Assembly (NCBI GenBank): GCA_009760855.2
Contig: WPIO01000004.1
Coordinates: forward strand, 10,411,501 to 10,475,500
DNA length: 64,000 nucleotides
Source: Cristatella mucedo
Lineage: Eukaryota; Bryozoa; Phylactolaemata; Cristatellidae
Direction of reading: 5' to 3'
The notes under the pieces are model-generated. The model had not been told where the DNA came from, did not search any database, and saw only the letters and a program-made list of their open reading frames with translations. Shown one piece after another: positions 1 to 11,180 of this stretch (the first letter of the stretch is position 1; every line of letters begins with the position of its first letter). A program made the translations under genes and the position numbers.

Positions 1-62
1 GAGCCCACGACCTCAGCCAGACCTTGGTCGGGGCGAACACCTTACCGTTGGCCCAAACCAGG
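1..62 (-). mobile_element. SINE-A head (tRNA-derived), cut by window edge
   Basis: On the minus strand this reads as a tRNA-like head: a box-A-like stretch (TTTGGGCCAACGG), then ACCAAGGTCTGGC, then a box-B-like GTGGGCTC. The same head recurs about a dozen times in the window. The LINE-like tail would lie beyond the left edge. The name SINE-A is local to this annotation. Confidence 0.75.
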
Positions 63-211
63 CAAGTCAGTCACATGCCAACTGGATGCTGAGATCTTAC
101 AAAAATTGCATCGAAAGTCTCCAGCAGAGCAAAAAATGTGATTATGAGCACATGCAACACAGACGCAAAATAGGTACTAGATAGATAAAAAATAGAAGTA
201 AGATACAAGAT

Positions 212-345
212 GCACGGGTCTTTGAGAAAGGGTAAGGCGCTTGCATTTCATGACTAACGTGAGGGGTTCGAGTCCCGTTGCAGAGAGAAATCCCTGAGTG
301 TCTCCTGCAAGCGGAGCGACAGCTGCAGAAGTTCCGAAGCTGCCG
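212..345 (+). mobile_element. SINE-B copy (second tRNA-derived family), diverged
   Basis: A tRNA-like promoter is visible: GGGTAAGGCGCTTGC followed by a perfect box B, GGTTCGAGTCC, at 265-275. A body of the type 'atCCCT...CTGCAAGC' follows, as in copies near 2.6, 38.9 and 49.1 kb. It is diverged and its end is uncertain. It could be a chance promoter-like sequence, but the repetition of the layout argues for a SINE. Confidence 0.45.
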
Positions 346-559
346 CTTAATCGACAAGGTCGTTGCATCAGCAGCGACCTTTACTTTTGTTTTACAGCTG
401 CAACGCAATAGACGTCGTCACAAAGCTCTGAAGGCGAAACTTAAAAGCGGTCGGTCAAGCGAGCATGTAGCGAGAGCGTCGGAGCTCCTACTACGGAACT
501 CCTACTACGTAACTCCTACTACGGACAGAGTAAGCAAGCCCCGATCGCCCAGTCCGCAG

Positions 560-1300
560 CGGCGGTAGCCTCCTCTGACCGGGCTACCGGGCCACACGGT
601 TATCAATTACTCCGGGCACGGCAGAAGAAGTGGATTCGCTCGAAGGACCAGCCAGCCAGCAGTCGAGCGGACGGGCTCGGACGATTGCAGGATGGTTAAG
701 AGCAAGAACGGTTAGATGCCGCCGCGCACCTGCCTCCTACGCTCGTTCGACCATCGGCAGTCGCCGCTCGTTGACGCGCACGGCTCTGCCCGCACTCAAG
801 CCGGCGAGAGTGCGTACGGTGCAGACAGGCAACGGCTGCGGCATGGCCGTTCCTCTGTCCGGTCGACTGGCACAAATGTCCGAGGGAGCGGAGGAGGAGC
901 GATCGGCGGGCGGAAAGCCTTCGGTCTGGGTCGCAGTAAGTAGTAGTTGTCCGACGCGAACAGCAGCGGCCGCGCAGAGCGACATCGGTCGATGGGAGCT
1001 CGGGCGATCGGTGGCTGCCTGCGGGAATTGTCTCCTGCACGAGCAGCCATCGATCGCTCGAGCCATCGATTGCTAACTTAGCAACCTACTAATACGGAGC
1101 GAGCGCTGCCAGGCAGCGGCCCGCGAAAGCAGCGATCTGCTCCGCTCCGCTCTCGAGGCGAGCGAGAGAACGCGGGAGTTGCCTCGGATGCCGCTCGAGC
1201 ACCAATGCCGCCAAAGGGGCCTTAGCGAAAATGGCGAGCACGCGAGAGCAGCCATCGCTCCGCGATGCTGCCTGAGCAGTGAGTAGCGACCCCCGTGCTT
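560..1300. other. CpG-rich stretch, no gene recognised
   Basis: GC- and CpG-rich DNA with many CGAGCG words and long stop-poor frames on both strands, which is what GC-rich sequence gives by chance. No domain, splice pattern or repeat is recognisable. It could be a CpG-island promoter or first exon of a gene outside the view. Confidence 0.4.
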
Positions 1301-1303
1301 CTC

Positions 1304-1329
1304 GGGGGGGGGGCGGGGCGGGGGCGGGC
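1304..1329 (+). other. G-quadruplex-forming motif
   Basis: Four or more G-runs of at least three, separated by single C residues, within 26 bases at the edge of the CpG-rich stretch. This satisfies the usual G3+N1-7 quadruplex pattern with very short loops, a type expected to be stable. Confidence 0.7.
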
Positions 1330-1654
1330 GAAAGACTAAATTACAAGGCCTGCGTGCACAGGTGAACGGGAGCGGAAGGAGCATAAATTCCTGAAAAGCC
1401 ACTACGTACTCGGCTGTCTCAGCGCCATCACGGTCCATTACCCCAGCGACGGTATGAGTGGCTCTAATGGCAAAAAGACACTCACAGAAACGTTTGCATG
1501 CATGCAAGATTGTGGTCAGGTCTTTACGTGGATGAGTGGCGTCTTTAAAAATTAATACTGTTAGAAGAATAAGTCAATTAAAAGCCTCATATCTAGAGCA
1601 CCATTCGAACCCATGTGGGTTTCACCTCGCTTGCAGCGGCCGACAAAAGTTGCT

Positions 1655-1728
1655 TGCAGTAGGACTCGAACCCAAATCTTGGGTCATGATGTGCGAGCAC
1701 ATTACCGCTTGGCGAAAACCAAACCAAA
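1655..1728 (-). mobile_element. SINE-A head fragment, diverged
   Basis: On the minus strand: TTTGGTTTTCGCCAAGCGGTAATGTGCTCGCACATCATGACCCAAGATTTGGGTTCGAGTCC in outline, which is a tRNA-like head with box B GGTTCGAGTCC. No tail can be seen. It is diverged from the other SINE-A copies and may belong to a sister subfamily. Confidence 0.5.
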
Positions 1729-1739
1729 ACCATGCAAGA

Positions 1740-2510
1740 ACGTTGTCAGGATGGACTTTGTGCGTCTTGGCCTCAAATCACTCTAGCTTCTTTAGATCAA
1801 AGTAACCAACTCAAGAATGCGACTCACCTATCATTGTAAGCACCTTCTATTCGAAAAGCTCAATTGATTAACGGCCGTCAATGGTTCGACTACCGACAGC
1901 GATTAGAATATTTTTTGTGCCAAACCATCTGAAGATCGCTGGAATATTGGCGTTTAGACGCGTTAGAAAACAGGTACACTCCATAAGTATTACCATAATA
2001 TCAGTCGCTACGATGTATCTCGTGACGCTGTCGCCACGGCCAGCTAAGCTCTATAATCAAGTAACTGCTTGGACATCTCTTCATTGTTCTAGCAAATCTA
2101 CCGAGCTCAAACAAGTCAAGCTCTTAACATGCAGAAAGCTACTTTCCTAAACATTGTGTAGGTATTCTTTACAACGCTGGCAGCGCAGAAGCCGCCACTC
2201 CCAAAGATATGCTATAAGCGTGTGTCTGAGCAGCTGTTTTGAAATCATGGCTGCCTGCACGAACGTATCCCGAGTTTGCCTAAGCTTTGGGTAGTAGGGG
2301 CTGTGCGGCATCAAGGTTGCATCCAATCCACCGAATTCTAAGACGATGAGGACAACACACAAAAACTCGGTTGCTCACCAAACGAAGATCTTGGTCTCAC
2401 TGTTGCTATATGCTGTTCGCTATGAATTACTGTACGCTCTGTATTCGTTTGCCTACCACGGCAGCGTTTGAATCGGACATAATTACTGAAGCAAGATACT
2501 CGTCGCCTCT
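1740..2510. other. No gene or repeat recognised
   Basis: AT-rich unique-looking sequence. Open frames are short (under 90 codons) and show no domain. Confidence 0.5.
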
Positions 2511-2690
2511 TCTGGCTCTTGGTCCAGGAGCCAGGTGCTCTCGAACTTCACAGCCCCGGGGGCGTGGGTTCGAGTCCTGCAGCGGGCGATCCTCAATCGA
2601 TAGCAGCGAGTCGGCGCTAGAGGGCGCTGGCGCTCTGCAGCAGCTCCGATTAACGAGGCATCCTTTGAATCAGCAGATCCTCCCAAGTGT
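2510..2690 (+). mobile_element. SINE-B copy
   Basis: tRNA-like head with box B GGTTCGAGTCC, then GGGCGATCCTCAAT and a tail ending near TTTGAATCAGCAG. The order of blocks matches the SINE-B copy at 38.84 kb (GGGCGATCCTTAATTGCAA). Confidence 0.5.
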
Positions 2691-2963
2691 TCGCGCGTAT
2701 CCCGCGTACGATGCACGGCACTAGTCGCGGAGGAAGGAAATCGCCTCTCGGAGGATAGCTTGACTAGCATATTTCTCCTAGTACATCCAGGCATCGAACG
2801 CGGAGAAGAGCGGCTCTTTTGCTGCTTGCGCTTAGGCAAAGGGAAGATGCTAGTCGGTCGTCTCGGAATTCTGTGACAAAGCATCAGCTACAATTTTGCT
2901 TTATTCTTCGCCGATAGCTACGCTCCAAACTCTGCATGGCAAAATGCCAGCCGACTTTATCAG

Positions 2964-3260
2964 CTACACCACGCTGTAAGCGATCGATGAATCGACGAAT
3001 CCGAAAGGCTGCCGAGGCAGGGCATCGCTATACAGAAAATACCGTCCTGCACTCAGTTTAGAGCGCTCTCGTACGCTAAGCGACGACGTCTGACGTCTCT
3101 CCGAGGCCGCTCCTCGAGCATCGGCTCGAGCTTCGAGCACTTCGTACCGAAGGCTTTTTACCAAAGGGAGCAGCGTGCACGAAGCGTGGTTCTGCATCCG
3201 GTTTGAGGCGGAATTCACCGGCTGGCGTTGCATTAACGACATTAACGTCTCCAAACACCG
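2964..3260 (-). pseudogene. Ty3/Gypsy-like pol remnant (start of RT)
   Basis: Minus-strand frames read VFGDV..., then FRLKPDAEPRF, then after a shift of frame LPLVKSLRYEVLEA. In Ty3/Gypsy polyproteins the reverse transcriptase begins with a 'KPDA.PRF.RARP.P.AL...VE.EL' segment preceded by a VFGD-type stretch, and the two frames together reproduce that order. Downstream similarity fades and no catalytic YxDD box is seen. No LTR or integrase was found. This is a short, frameshifted relic; the family call rests on motif memory and is moderate. Confidence 0.42.
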
Positions 3261-3871
3261 GATCTCGAAGAATAGTCTCCTTGTAAGCTGGGTTTTATCA
3301 GTCTCGTGCGCAGAGTAACTTTTCAGCTGAGGGAATATTTCTTGCCATGTGGCTACGTAGACTGGCAGCAGATAAATCGTCCATGATGCGTCTGACGCTC
3401 GCGGCGGCGAACATTTTGTCGATACCTCAAACGAGCATTGCGGCTAACATCGCTCGCTGCTCCTGTGTCATTTCGAGCTCCTTCGCGATGGAATGAGATC
3501 ACGAGTAGACGCAAGCGGAGGCTAGGCTCAACTGCCTTAGCTGACGGATGCTAGAAATCGCTAATAAAGCTTTAAATTAGTCTGTCTTGCAGTTTCATTC
3601 ACAGCCGAAACGCGTTTCTCAGTTCACGCTACGACATGTTCAATTAGCACTAGCTCTGCTGGAGAGCGATCTCAGACTGTACTCTTCAAATGAATCCTCT
3701 ATCTTCACTTCAGATCAGAATAAAACCTACCAAATACAATAAACCTAATAAAACCTACCATGCATGAATTAGTTTCGTTCATCAGTTTCATGCTGATCCA
3801 CAATTCCTGCAGATTGCCTCTGTATCGCTTCTGTTTAGCTACCGGAAAAGCTGCGTAAGAAACTCTCTCAG

Positions 3872-6735
3872 TGCATCTCCGTCCGTAACTCCACAAAGCC
3901 ACAAAAACTATGTGCGTGCTACGCATGACAGTTTTGCATAGCGAACTCACAGCCTAAGCGGCTTTCGGTACGCATTCCGTAGCCAACAGACTTCGTCTCA
4001 CGCAACAAAGAGAAAGTGGGAAGCTAGAAGAGTAAGGAGAGCAGTTGAGGTAGTGAGTAACATGGAATTAGCAACTCAGGACGGCTGGAAACGATGTGCC
4101 GTGGTCGGCAGCAGGAGAGCATCTGTTCCACAGTCTAGAACCTGCACCGAAAAAGCTTCTGTCACCAACGGTCTTTAAGAGGAGGAATGGAACAGCTAAT
4201 ATATTGTCCATACAGGACCTGAGGGCGCGAGGAGGCTGAAACTGGTGCAGCTGTTCAGCTAGGTATGGAGACGCCAAGCCGTGGCGGGCCTTGTAGGTCA
4301 GCTTAAAAACTTTGCTGTGTATCCGTTGATCAAAAGGCAGCCATCCAAGTTCTTCAAGCAAAGGAGACGCACGGTCAAACCTCCGGGATTTGAAAACTAG
4401 CCTTGCAGTCATATTCATAGCCAGCTGCAGTGGCCTAGTGGCTTTTTTGGTAGCCAAGCCAAAAGGGAATTACAATAATCTAGCCAAGACAGAACTAAAG
4501 AGCTAGTTAAATTTTTTGTTAGCCACCGTGGAGGACAGTTCCTAGTACTAGATAGAGATCGGACGTGATGGTTAGCAGTGGAAGCAGTCTTCTGAACGAA
4601 GCTCATAAAATCTAGGCAGTTTTCGTAGACGTCACCTAAATTCCGAGCATGTGGTAATGGTTACACAACAGCATTACCTATTTGACGAGCAAAGCCTTCT
4701 AGTCCAGCCACGCGCTAAGGGTTTCCTTTGAGCAGCAGTTCAGTTTCATCGTCGTTTAGTATCAAGAAATTTTCCGACATCCCGGATAAAATGTCGACAA
4801 GGCAAGCATTCAGTTTATCAGTTGCTGCAGCAGATTATGACGGTTTGAATGACAAATACAGCTGAGTATCTTCAGCATAAAAGTGAAATCCTATTCCATG
4901 GGCCTTACTCACTTTTACCAGAGGTTGAGCATAAATAGAGAACACCAACGGACTGAGGACGGACCCTTGAGGAACTCCACGTATGACTGGTCTAGTGAAT
5001 GAGATCTGACCCTCACACGACACGGATTGAACATGATCGGACAAGTGCGATTTAAATCACGCCAGTGCACAGTTTTCCAGACCAATCGTTGTTCTCAATC
5101 GTTCAAGTAGGACATCGTGATCAATGGTATAGAATGCAGCTGATTGATCTAGCAGCGCCAGGGCACGTGACACTCCCGTCTTCGTTGCTGCATTGGACGC
5201 CATTGGTAATACGTAGGAGAGCAGTTTCAGTGGAGTGCTGCCGCTTGAACCCCGATTGAAACTTTTCTGACATTTTATCCCTTTCAATGTGTGCTACCAG
5301 CTGCTTAGTGGCAATTATTTCAAGAATCTTTGAAAAGAAAGGAAGACGGGAAACTGGGCACGACAAGAACCTCTGTATCTAATCCAGGCTTTTTTAAGTA
5401 TCGATCTAACGATGGCCGATTTGAAGGACTTGGGTACAACCTCTTTTCCAGAGAAGCATTAAAAATCTCGGTTATGGCTGGGCTCAGTGTTTTGCCATTG
5501 AAGACCACAGAGATGATGGCATAGGGTCTTAAGGAGACGAGTTCTTGCAGACACCTCGGAAAATCTTTTAAGGAAGGTCACAAGTTGCGATTCAGAAATT
5601 ACTTTAGTCGGAGGGGGCTTTACGGAGGTACGAATGTGCACACAATATTTTTAGTGAAGAAGGCTGAAAACTTTTAGGCTGAGCCGTTGATATCTGGGGA
5701 GTGAGACCTGTAAGCATTGGCCAGCTAATTCCTTACAGTCTTATAAATCTGTTTTCGGTCTGACTGGCAGGACTTCAGTTTTTGAGTGAAAAAAGAAGCC
5801 GAGACTTTTCTAAGCTTACGGGTGTAGACTCGAAGGAAGTCTTTTAAATTGACTAGATCTTCATTGGACCCAGACTTCTTTAAATGGCGTTCAAGCCTGA
5901 GCTTAACGCGAAGCATCTTTTGAAGTTTTTTTTATAAATTGAAAGAAATCTTCACGACTCTGTACATGGACAGCATTTACGGGAGCATGGTTGTGAAGAG
6001 CACTCCTAAGTGTCATGTTCACTGCATCGCTGAGGGTATCGAGGATGTCGGTCGAGTCTAGGTGCAGATCAAGAAGACCTGCATCACATACAGATACCAA
6101 AAATTTGTCTTGGTCAATGCTTTTTTTTAAAGTTACGTCCCTGGAAAAACTCGACATTACCCTGTATGTACAACAGAGCAAGAACAGTAAACGAGACCGG
6201 ACAATTATCCAAGAGGGTCAGCTGGCACACCACAAGATCAGTGGGGCAGACATCCTTAGCGATAAAGAGATCTAGGATATGGCCACCGACGTGAGTGGTG
6301 TGATTAACGTGTTGGCTGTTGCTAGGGTTTTCAACGTGAATGTTGAAATCTCCTGCAATCACTACCGCCCTGTCACACACAAATATTTTAGAGAGAAACT
6401 CCAAAAAATCTTCTATAAACCAGTTAAGACAGCCAGTAGGAGGTCAGTATATCACAACAGTGAGAGGCACTGTCTTTGATGAGGACCTGATTTCAAATTA
6501 TACAAACGATGGTCCATGCAAAAAACAGCATATTTTACAGCCGTACGATTCACAAACAATAATTGCAACCCCGCCACCAATCTTGTCAGATCGCATGTAC
6601 TCTCAAACAGGCAACTTTCATGACTGTATGACCAATGAAGCGCACAATGTGGCAACCTCGAATAGTTTGATTGTGAAAGGGGCGTCGACCGAGTGCTGAA
6701 CATAATGCTGGCCACGGGAGTGAGCGTTGGGCTGA
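3872..6735 (-). mobile_element. LINE-B: degenerate, 5'-truncated non-LTR retrotransposon
   Basis: Read right to left on the minus strand. An apurinic-type endonuclease segment spans about 6.73-6.1 kb (GGGVAIIV, then VVIAGDFNIHVE, the EN GDFN motif). A linker spans 6.1-5.5 kb. Reverse transcriptase spans 5.5-4.8 kb: FQSGFKRQHSTETALL, then DQSAAFYTIDHDVLLERL, then GVPQGSVLSPLVFSIY, then the catalytic box as FYAEDTQLYLSF. The C-terminal part (4.6-4.07 kb) is followed by a 3' UTR ending near 3872. The gene is dead: several stops in EN, at least one frameshift in RT, and YADD changed to YAED. Two other copies of the 3' part, at 53.2 and 62.1 kb, end in an ATGTA-type tail. Sequence style is that of the CR1/L2/Jockey group; the exact clade is not settled. 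Confidence 0.85.
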
Positions 6736-6973
6736 GAAAACTTGCTGACGCATGTAGTTACTTTCCCCTTGTGTAGGCGGGGAGGTTTATAGGGTGGTCT
6801 CGCCGACTAAAGGCACCGCCTCCACAAAAAGCCACGAGCATATCCTTGGCATCTATCGATTCTTGTGCAAAATTTAGCAGGACGTATAGTCTGGCTCGAC
6901 GGCGTAGCTGCCCAATCACTGCCCAATCGCTTTCGTCTTAACAACACCGGCTCCTTATCTAACTTCGAATCGA

Positions 6974-6976
<3 letters not shown>

Positions 6977-7043
<67 letters not shown>
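6977..7043 (+). repeat. (CT)n microsatellite
   Basis: About 33 almost perfect CT units. Long apparent ORFs through it (poly Ser-Leu or Arg-Glu) are artefacts of the repeat. Confidence 0.97.
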
Positions 7044-7047
<4 letters not shown>

Positions 7048-7169
7048 GCTGGCACTAGCCTAACTCTCCGACCTCCTTGCAATGAGAGCTCTTCGACCTC
7101 CATGCACCTTCAGTGAGAGCTCGCGAACAACCCGCTTCCCAGCTTCCAGACGTCTTGACATTCCAAGCA

Positions 7170-7620
7170 CTAAATTCCAGTCTTTTGGTGACTCGGGTCT
7201 TTGGCTCGCATACTCCGAAAGGCTGGAAATCGCTTCCGGCGATTGTCACCACCGGCAATGACCTTGGATCAACTAAGCGTCAGCTAAAGATGCACCGATT
7301 CCGCTCTGCTTTCCCTGCGTCCCGGTCGCATTGTCTGTTGTTCGCTCCCGTGCGCTCTACGTGCTTAACTAATAAGCAGAAGTCATTCGCCAGAGGTCCT
7401 ACGAATAGGCGGTCCCCGATTGTCTTTTAGTGCGCTTTAGCTCGCGCCGGCATAACATGCATGACGCTTGCCTTTGCGGGCATGTCTAGCACGATACGTA
7501 GATATATTGCATTAACTTTTAGATAATTATTGATTACTTTACAGCGAGGTTTAAAGCGCCTGGATAGAGATTCGGTTCTATTACAACACTATGCAACTGA
7601 CCTATTATTATTATTATTGC
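7170..7620 (+). mobile_element. LINE-A 3' end, strongly diverged
   Basis: The translation FGSHTPKGWKSLP...DLGSTKRQLKMHRFRSAF aligns with the C-terminal end of LINE-A ORF2 (AFSSYAPTAWNSLP...DLTTFKRNLKTYLFRTAF at 30.84-30.96 kb). It is followed by a tail, TAAAGCGCCTGGATAGAGATTCGGTTCT, and an ATT-type run at 7601-7619. It is old, with several frame shifts. Confidence 0.6.
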
Positions 7621-7745
7621 TCTGTTCTGAGGGTGACATACCGCAACGAAATACGCGCTCAAAAGTAGTTGGTTTTAATGAGCGGAACAGAGCGCCAAGC
7701 TTCGGAGAGCGTATACACAGTCCGAGGTAGTTGGGTTTGCCGGGG

Positions 7746-7780
7746 CGGGCTGCTACTGCTGATTAGTAGTAGTAGCAGCC
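7746..7780. repeat. Inverted repeat (hairpin)
   Basis: GGGCTGCTACT pairs with AGTAGCAGCCC around a short loop, giving a perfect 11-bp stem. It sits directly before the 51-bp tandem repeat. Confidence 0.7.
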
Positions 7781-7798
7781 CAAACGGGCGGACTGCCC

Positions 7799-7899
7799 GT
7801 TGGGGTAACTCCCGAAGGCTTGCGGAGCCACCCCACGAGACGACGGCTCGTTCGGGTAACGCCCAAAGGCTTCGTCAGCCACCCGACGTAGCTGTGCGG
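7799..7899 (+). repeat. Two-copy tandem repeat, unit about 51 bp
   Basis: GTTGGGGTAACTCCCGAAGG and GTTCGGGTAACGCCCAAAGG start two adjacent GC-rich units that stay alignable (…GGCTT…AGCCACCC…). The units differ at many positions, so the duplication is not recent. Confidence 0.6.
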
Positions 7900-8208
7900 T
7901 AGTGGGCACTGCAACCACTACTATGATGACCTACAACTTATTGCCGTACTTCGGCTTCGTGTTGCTCGATACGAAGCACTAGCTGGTTCCTCCGCTCGCC
8001 TCGCTATATTATAACAGCCGCAGCTCTAGAGACACTTCACAGCTCTTGGCAACTAGATTACTTTGCTGTCTAACCACTGCAATCAATTTCCTGCGCGCGA
8101 GGCGACGCGAAGTCAAAGTCATGCGCGTTCCAAAGAGATGCTGCCAAGCTCCGCTCCTCTGCATTCGATCAACCGTTTTGGGCCTGGGTACCTGGGTGGG
8201 TCTCTCAC

Positions 8209-8343
8209 TTTAGCCATCCGAGCTGCGAAATCCGGTGCAAATCCTGCAGCAATGACGCCTTCTGCAAAATCCTCGATTGTTGGATTATCTTTAGTAGCTA
8301 ACAAGCGGCCCGTCTGAAGCGGCGTAGCGCCTCTAATGGTCAG
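8209..8343 (-). CDS. Orphan candidate exon, unknown protein
   Basis: A 135-base minus-strand block, 45 codons, phase 0 at both ends. A pyrimidine-containing acceptor (ctgtctgcttctgggtcag) precedes it and a gtgag donor follows. The encoded peptide looks protein-like rather than random (RLLATKDNPTIEDFAEGV, then IAAGFAPDFAARMAK). I do not recognise the family. No partner exon was identified within the window, and it lies 4.5 kb beyond the 3' end of the zinc-finger gene on the same strand, so it would belong to a different transcript. It could also be a chance open frame or an exon relic. Confidence 0.3.
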
Positions 8344-8754
8344 CTGACCCAGAAGCAGACAGCTTCCATGGCGACTCAGACATCGTTCCAGCACTCCCCC
8401 TCCTAGATTTATGACATCGTAAATCTTTCGATGACTCTGCTTTGCACAGAGAAGACTTTAAATTCCATGCATGCTGTAGAAAGTTAATCACATAGCAGCT
8501 TCTGTTTGTCTGCGTTTTCCCGCGTATTTGAGGCTGCTTGACGGATGGCTTTTAATTGCAAAAGCCGCTGCAGATTTTGGCAATAAATTCGACTGCACTC
8601 GCTGGCCGAAACCATGCTAAGTTAAGCCATTTTTATTTACTATCTCGTTTACACGTTTCATGGGTTCAGCAGCCTGCAAACTATTTATCGCCTCGGAAAT
8701 TATGTATGCGGAAATGTTTAGTAAGTATTCGATCGATGCCGCTTTGTCGAAGTC

Positions 8755-9860
8755 ACAAACGGGTCGTGGTGGTCCAGCTGAACTCATATATCAAAACTTC
8801 ACACCTTGCTAGTAAGTTCCAGTCTGGCTTTAGAGCTAATCACTCCACAGAGTCAGCATTGCTTAGGGTATACAATACCCTACTTAGGAATGCAGATATT
8901 GGTAGAGTGTCTGCTTGTTTTGCTCGATCTTTCGGCAGCTTTTGATACCATCGATCACAAAGTTCTTCTAGAGCGTCTCTTATCTCGCCTGGGCATCACT
9001 GGCACTGCTCTGCAATGGTTCAGGTCCTATCTCAGTGGGAGACTCCAGAGTATTGGCGTGAATAGACAAAGATCATCCGAGGTACCTCTGAAATATGAGG
9101 TACCTCAGGGCTCCGTGCTAGGTCCGGTTCTTTTCACGGTGTATACTCTCCCTCTTGCTGATGTGATTGCCAAGCACAATCTAGGCATTCACTTCTATGC
9201 GGATGACACTCAGTTGTACCTTTGCTTTGATCCCTCCAAGCCTTCGAGCACCTCAAATTCTCTCAACTCACTAGCTGCATGTATTGATGACATCCACACA
9301 TGGATGGCAGCAAATTTTCTAAAACTAAACGATAATAAAACTAACTTACTAGTTATGGGCAAACCCAGTGTGATTCAGAGATTGGAAAGGCTGACGCTCA
9401 AAATTGGCTCTGCCAGCATATCTCCTGCTGAATGAGCTCGAAATCTAGGTGTCATATTCCAAAGTGACCTCTCGTTAGACGACCACATCAGCTCCAAAGT
9501 CAAATCTGCCTACTTTCAGCTACATAACATTGCTAAAATTCGGGCTTGTTTAGATAAGGATACCACGTCCAAGTTGGTCCATGCATTCGTGACATCCTGT
9601 CTCGACTTCTGCAACTCACTGCTTGCTGGCCTACCGGCATGTGCGATCAGGCGATTGCAGCTGGTGCAAAACTCTGCAGCTAGGCTTGTCTGTCGTGAGC
9701 GTCGCAGTTGCCACATCACACCACTTCTCTCCGACCTGCACTGGCTACCAGTCAAGCAACGGATTGACTTCAAGGTTTTGTCACTCACTTTTAGGTCACT
9801 TCATTCTTTGGCTCCAGCCTATCTCTCAGATCTACTCCCAAGCATCTCAAGCATCAAACC
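8755..9860 (+). mobile_element. LINE-A: reverse transcriptase fragment, truncated at both ends
   Basis: The frame starts within ORF2 (VVVVQLNSYI, then SKFQSGFRANHSTESALLR), shifts frame near 8.91 kb, and continues LDLSAAFDTIDHKVLLERLL, VPQGSVLGPVLFTVYTLPLA, then the intact catalytic box FYADDTQLYLCF at about 9.2 kb. A TGA at 9433-9435 interrupts it; the same frame then resumes with RNLGVIFQSDLSLDDHIS and runs to LAPAYLSDLLPS before similarity ends near 9.86 kb. One frameshift and one nonsense codon make it a dead copy. The 3' UTR and tail are missing here but are present in other copies. It is of the L2/CR1 style. Confidence 0.9.
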
Positions 9861-10660
9861 AAAAAAGTACTGCCAGCATCTAAGAGCTCTCTTGCATGCC
9901 GTCGCAGGCTATGCAGAGCGAAACTCGAACTCACACTCGGGTCTCAGCAGTCAGCTCCCAATCTTCATCCGACCATTGCCTGTTTCAGCAGATACAAAAT
10001 TGCTGCATCGGTGCAACGGAGCTTAATCTTAATGCCAAGCTGGCGCTGCAGTTGCTACGTGCTCTGCCTCACTATCCCCCACCAAAGACTAAATGCCAAA
10101 CAACACCAGACACGGGGGGTCTACTTCATTGAACAAACCTACATGAACTTAACTCTACAGAGGACGACTCGATCGATATTTTCTTATTTCTCTCTCGATA
10201 CCATGTCCCCTGGCGTGTTTACAACTTTAATTCCGACTGACGGAACAGCTAGATATTTTTTAAGGAGTGACCTGCGTCAGGCACCATCTTTTCAGTTCAT
10301 CAGCATGCTACAGAAAACTAGTTCAAGGCATTCACTCAGAGCTTGAGAGGGAAAGTCTTAGCTGAACCTTGCGAATGAAATCTCAGCCCGAGCATCAGGG
10401 TTTTCTTAACTATTAGCGACTTAGCAGTCGTGAGATAGCGGCGATAGCTCAGATGAAAACCGGACGCCAAGCTAATGACAGGTAGCTATCTGCTCCTCTT
10501 AGTTGCTGGTGCCGACGAGTTGCCCAATGGCAATTCCGAGTGCTGAAGTCACATAAAGTCTCGAAATAACTGCTAGTTGCCTCGGGCACTCAATTCATCC
10601 ACATGCCAGCCACAGCATCAGCTAAGACACATCCACTTCTACATGCAAACAAGTTGCCAC

Positions 10661-10788
10661 CCTGGTTTGGCCCATTAGCAAGATGCTCCCCATTGAAGAC
10701 TAAGGTCGATGGCTCAAGGTCGTGGACTCCGGCTCTTGAGGTACCTGAATAGATTAAGTTTTCTTAAAGTGTCATTCAAATGAATCAC
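10661..10788 (+). mobile_element. SINE-A copy, diverged
   Basis: Head CCTGGTTTGGCCCATTAGCAAGATGCTC, box-B-like region GGTCGTGGACTCCGG, tail CCTGAATAGATTAAGTTTTCTTAAAGTGTCATTCAAATGAATCA. Full length head to tail but with many substitutions. Confidence 0.8.
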
Positions 10789-10975
10789 ATTAAATATTCA
10801 ATCAGACTGCACCGATGAAGCATCCTGTTTCACTGCGTGATAAAGCCGATTGCAGTCAGCATCAGAAGAGAGCAACAGCCCCGAGATTGGCTGCCACGAA
10901 TGGTGCCAACTGAATCACATGGTCAGCCAGCTTTACTGTAGCAGGTAGGTGTGGCGGCTGCATATTGTCCACCGA

Positions 10976-11180
10976 GATAATAATAATAGCACATTTGTTA
11001 GTGCCCTAGACAACTTAAGATCTCTTTCTCGGCATTTCCCATTTGCTGCAAAGGAAGCACGATCGAATGCTAAGTAGTGATAGCATGCTCAATGACCACA
11101 AGCATAACATGGTTATAGGTGTCACGCATGCATAAGGCCAGCATGCAAACATGGTTAGTGGCAGCATGCACGCACGGATG
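10976..11180 (-). mobile_element. LINE-A 3' UTR fragment
   Basis: The minus strand carries the LINE-A terminal sequence (GCATGCTGCCACTAACCATG, then GCATGCTGACC-like words and an end in TATTATTATTAT). It corresponds to the last 200 bases of the copies at 31.0-31.2 and 44.2-44.4 kb. Confidence 0.75.

Noticed and set aside
630-1076. 148-codon plus-strand frame in CpG-rich DNA
   Set aside because: Several frames on both strands are open at once, as expected where stop codons are rare; no domain is seen.
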